Both the position numbers and the translations under genes were made by a program. From NCBI GenBank assembly GCA_015062085.1, contig SUVI01000048.1, positions 1-22,572 on the forward strand: a stretch of 22,572 nt of DNA, in the 5' to 3' direction. Shown here in pieces: positions 20,655-22,572 of the stretch (its first letter is position 1; each line of letters starts with the position of its first letter). The notes under the pieces are model-generated. The model did not search any database, had not been told where the DNA came from, and saw only the letters and a list, made by a program, of their open reading frames with translations. This DNA comes from Planctomycetaceae bacterium. Lineage in GTDB: Bacteria; Planctomycetota; Planctomycetia; Pirellulales; Thermoguttaceae.

Positions 20655-21764
20655 ATGAAAAAAATGGGATCCGGCGCGGAATGGAAATCGGATTTTCAGA
20701 CTCCAGAGCAGATCGATGCAGAGATCCTGCGTTTGATGGAATTGCGTGCCGAGTTGACAGTCTCGGCATCGGAAGAGCCGGGAAAAAAGCTGGGGAAAGA
20801 GGCGGAAAAGAGCGGAAACGAAAGTGTGGACGAGAGCGGAAATGGACGGTCACGGAGAAAAAAAACGCTTCTTGAGTCTGCAGGCAAAGACGCGGTCCTG
20901 CACGACATCCGGTCTCTCTGCGACGCGCTCGTCCGTCCGAAAAACGTAGCGTTTCTTGGTCCGCTTTTCAGTTTCACGCATCAGGCGGCACTGAAATTCT
21001 TCGGTTCCGGTGCGCATTTTTCGCCCGTCTCGACGATCGGGAGCGTTTTCGAGGAAGTGGAACGCGGGCAGTGCGATTTCGGCGTCGTGCCGGTAGAAAA
21101 TTCCACGGATGGCCGAGTGGTCGATGCGCTTGAGACGTTTACGCACGCGAAAGTGCAGATCTGCGGCGAAATAGAGCTTCCGATCCACCATACGCTCATG
21201 GGAGTCTGCGAGCGTTCGGAGATCCAAGTCGTGCTGAGTAAACCGCAGGCTCTTTCACAGTGTCGGCACTGGCTCGCCAAACATTTGCCGGGAGTTCGGA
21301 TGGAAGAGACGGCCAGTACGGCAGCGGCTGCGCAGATCGCCAAAGAGACGCCGAATGCCGCTGCGATCGCAAGCATTCTGGCCTCCAAAGCCTACGGTTT
21401 GAATGTTCTCGTGCCGGAAGTGGAGGATTCCCGTTTTAACGTGACCCGTTTCGTGATCCTTGGAAAGGAAGATGCCCCCAAAACGCCGCACAGCAAAACG
21501 ATGCTCATGTTCGAGCTGCCGCATGAAGTCGGTGCGTTGGCAGACGCAATGCAGATCTTCAAGAAGAACCGCGTGAATCTGACGTGGATCGAGTCTTTTC
21601 CGATCCAGAATGAACCCGGACGCTACATTTTCTTCGTCGACATGGAAGGGCACCGTTCCCAGATGAAGATACGGCGTTCTTTTGCGGCTCTCGAGAAAAA
21701 GCATGCCAAACTCGTCATTCTTGGTTCGTATCCAGCTGCGGAATCGACTCGAGCTCAGCTTTAG
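20655..21764 (+). CDS. pheA: Prephenate dehydratase with degenerate chorismate-mutase N-terminus
   Basis: A 369-residue protein that converts prephenate to phenylpyruvate in phenylalanine synthesis. The ATG at 20655 has AGAGG 10 bases upstream and a 45-nt leader. The dehydratase domain spans about 96-272 (VAFLGPLFSFTHQAA, VVPVENSTDG, and the catalytic TRF at 264-266). An ACT regulatory domain spans 281-359 with GAL at 293-295 and ESFP at 313-316, where the common phenylalanine-binding motif is ESRP. Residues 16-34 (TPEQIDAEILRLMELRAEL) resemble the first helix of an AroQ chorismate mutase, and LHDIRSLCDALVRP (82-95) resembles its last helix. The part between is a Lys/Glu/Ser/Gly-rich segment instead of the rest of the mutase. 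The mutase function is therefore probably lost. The neighbours are unrelated to aromatic synthesis. Confidence 0.93.
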   Translation: MKKMGSGAEWKSDFQTPEQIDAEILRLMELRAELTVSASEEPGKKLGKEAEKSGNESVDESGNGRSRRKKTLLESAGKDAVLHDIRSLCDALVRPKNVAFLGPLFSFTHQAALKFFGSGAHFSPVSTIGSVFEEVERGQCDFGVVPVENSTDGRVVDALETFTHAKVQICGEIELPIHHTLMGVCERSEIQVVLSKPQALSQCRHWLAKHLPGVRMEETASTAAAAQIAKETPNAAAIASILASKAYGLNVLVPEVEDSRFNVTRFVILGKEDAPKTPHSKTMLMFELPHEVGALADAMQIFKKNRVNLTWIESFPIQNEPGRYIFFVDMEGHRSQMKIRRSFAALEKKHAKLVILGSYPAAESTRAQL

Positions 21765-21770
21765 ATCCAT

Positions 21771-21804
21771 AAAAAACCGCCGTCAGGAATAAACTTAACG
21801 GCGG
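21771..21804 (-). terminator. Terminator of the ABC substrate-binding gene
   Basis: CCGCCGT (21777-21783) and ACGGCGG (21798-21804) form a perfect 7-bp stem, and the minus strand continues TTTTTT. It lies 28 bases past the minus-strand stop at 21832 and 13 bases past the pheA stop. On the plus side it lacks a T-run, so it may only weakly terminate pheA. Confidence 0.82.
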
Positions 21805-21831
21805 GTCGGTCTTAAAACAGTTTTCGATCTC

Positions 21832-22572
21832 TTACGGTACTTGGACCGCTGCTTTCCAAGAGTCCTGGAAATAGTAATCGCGCGGCGTGAATCCGATCCC
21901 GTGGAGCTTTTTGTTGAATCCGATGATCGAATTCCGATTGTAAAGCCAGATGCACGGATAGTCTTCGTAGATCAGCTGATGGATCCTCTGGTAGATCTTC
22001 TGCCGTTTTTCCAGATCCAGTTCACGGATCCCTTCTTTGTAAAGACGGTCCACTTCCGGATTGGAGTAGAAAATGTGGTTTCTTCCCGCATCGGTTCCCC
22101 AAATATTCTCACCGGAGTACGGGTCGCTCCCGCCGCCCCAGCCGCTGAACGCCATTTCGAATTTGTGCGCCTGCATACGCTGGGACTGAACATTGAATTC
22201 CATCTGCTGTACGGAACAGGAGATGCCGAGGCGGTAGAGACATTTGGCCAGAAGCTGGCACATTTCGAAGCGCTCTTTGTTGGTCGTCGTGATGATCGTG
22301 AATTTAAATGGGATGCGCGACCCTTTCCATTCATGATCGAGCAGTCCGTCATTGTCCGTGTCCTCCCATCCGGCTTCTTTCAAAAGTTCCCGGGCTTTCC
22401 CAATATCCTGCCGAATGTACGGCAGGTTCGCGTCGTGCGGGAAGTAGGGAGACGTTTCCGCATAAATTCCGCGGCACTGGAGCGAGACGCCCTTCTGGTG
22501 GACATCCAGGAGTTCCTGATAGTCGAAGGCGTACGAAAGTGCCTTGCGCACGCGAATGTCATGGAAAAATGG
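21832..22572 (-). CDS. ABC transporter substrate-binding protein, family 5, 5' partial
   Basis: The C-terminal 246 residues of an oligopeptide/dipeptide-type (SBP_bac_5) periplasmic binding protein. The frame is open to the right edge (PFFHDIRVRKALSYAFD...), so the true start lies beyond it; the GTG near 22551 is an internal Val codon. Typical family phrases are DIRVRKALSYAFDYQELL, ARELLKEAGW, FEMAFSGWGGGSDPY, NPEVDRLYKEG and YEDYPCIWLYNRNSIIGFNKKLHGI. These proteins capture peptides, or in some cases sugars or nickel, for an ABC importer. The ligand cannot be told, and the permease and ATPase genes are not in view. DTDNDGLLDHEWKG is an Asp-rich loop seen in many family members. Confidence 0.92.
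   Translation of the reverse strand, partial: PFFHDIRVRKALSYAFDYQELLDVHQKGVSLQCRGIYAETSPYFPHDANLPYIRQDIGKARELLKEAGWEDTDNDGLLDHEWKGSRIPFKFTIITTTNKERFEMCQLLAKCLYRLGISCSVQQMEFNVQSQRMQAHKFEMAFSGWGGGSDPYSGENIWGTDAGRNHIFYSNPEVDRLYKEGIRELDLEKRQKIYQRIHQLIYEDYPCIWLYNRNSIIGFNKKLHGIGFTPRDYYFQDSWKAAVQVP

Noticed and set aside
1..22572. tRNA or rRNA genes
   Set aside because: I saw no T-loop GGTTCGA-type motif with a matching acceptor stem and no rRNA core sequence on either strand.

Overview
The window looks like a chromosomal stretch from a carbohydrate-degrading Planctomycetota or other PVC-group bacterium, probably an anaerobic or gut type. This is inferred, because there is no rRNA or other marker. 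The grounds are a twin-arginine Gfo/Idh/MocA oxidoreductase, a TIGR03790-like protein, a thioredoxin-trypsin fusion, a BspA-type leucine-rich-repeat lipoprotein, many secreted proteins of unknown function, roomy intergenic regions, and dispersed non-coding repeats rich in short CACTGAAAGACAC-like words. Coding regions are moderately GC-rich and intergenic regions clearly AT-rich. Promoters closely match the sigma-70 consensus: TTGACA-N17-TATAAT occurs exactly once and near-matches occur several times.

Layout. 1-2302: 3' part of a large glycosidase-like (DUF6259-like) gene on the plus strand. 2303-4812: a secreted protein of unknown function (minus) bracketed by two inverted copies of a ~280-bp repeat. 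4813-8621: two minus-strand genes, a BspA-like LRR lipoprotein and a secreted thioredoxin/serine-protease fusion. 8622-9475: a gene-free region with two opposed terminator-like hairpins and the promoter of the next gene. 9476-10786: a Tat-exported Gfo/Idh/MocA oxidoreductase with its own promoter and terminator. 10787-11285: third repeat copy and a terminator. 11286-11537: a small ribbon-helix-helix protein (minus). It is divergent from a lipoprotein gene (11948-12910), which is followed 38 bases later by a TIGR03790-like gene (12949-14982). 15031-15074: bidirectional terminator. 15124-20390: a minus-strand series for plant polysaccharide and uronate use (alpha/beta-hydrolase esterase, uronate isomerase UxaC, SGNH hydrolase, GH43 glycosidase). 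20655-21764: prephenate dehydratase PheA (plus), divergent from GH43. 21832-22572: C-terminal part of a family 5 ABC substrate-binding protein (minus), running off the right edge.

How the genes may work together: GH43 trims arabinosyl or xylosyl units, the SGNH and alpha/beta-hydrolase proteins could remove ester decorations, and UxaC isomerises the freed glucuronate or galacturonate, which fits pectin or glucuronoxylan breakdown. The most unusual features are the three-copy repeat with imperfect terminal inverted repeats and an inverted pair around one gene, the PheA whose chorismate-mutase domain is reduced to remnants joined by a charged linker, the thioredoxin-protease fusion, and the palindrome-rich divergent promoter region beside the RHH gene.
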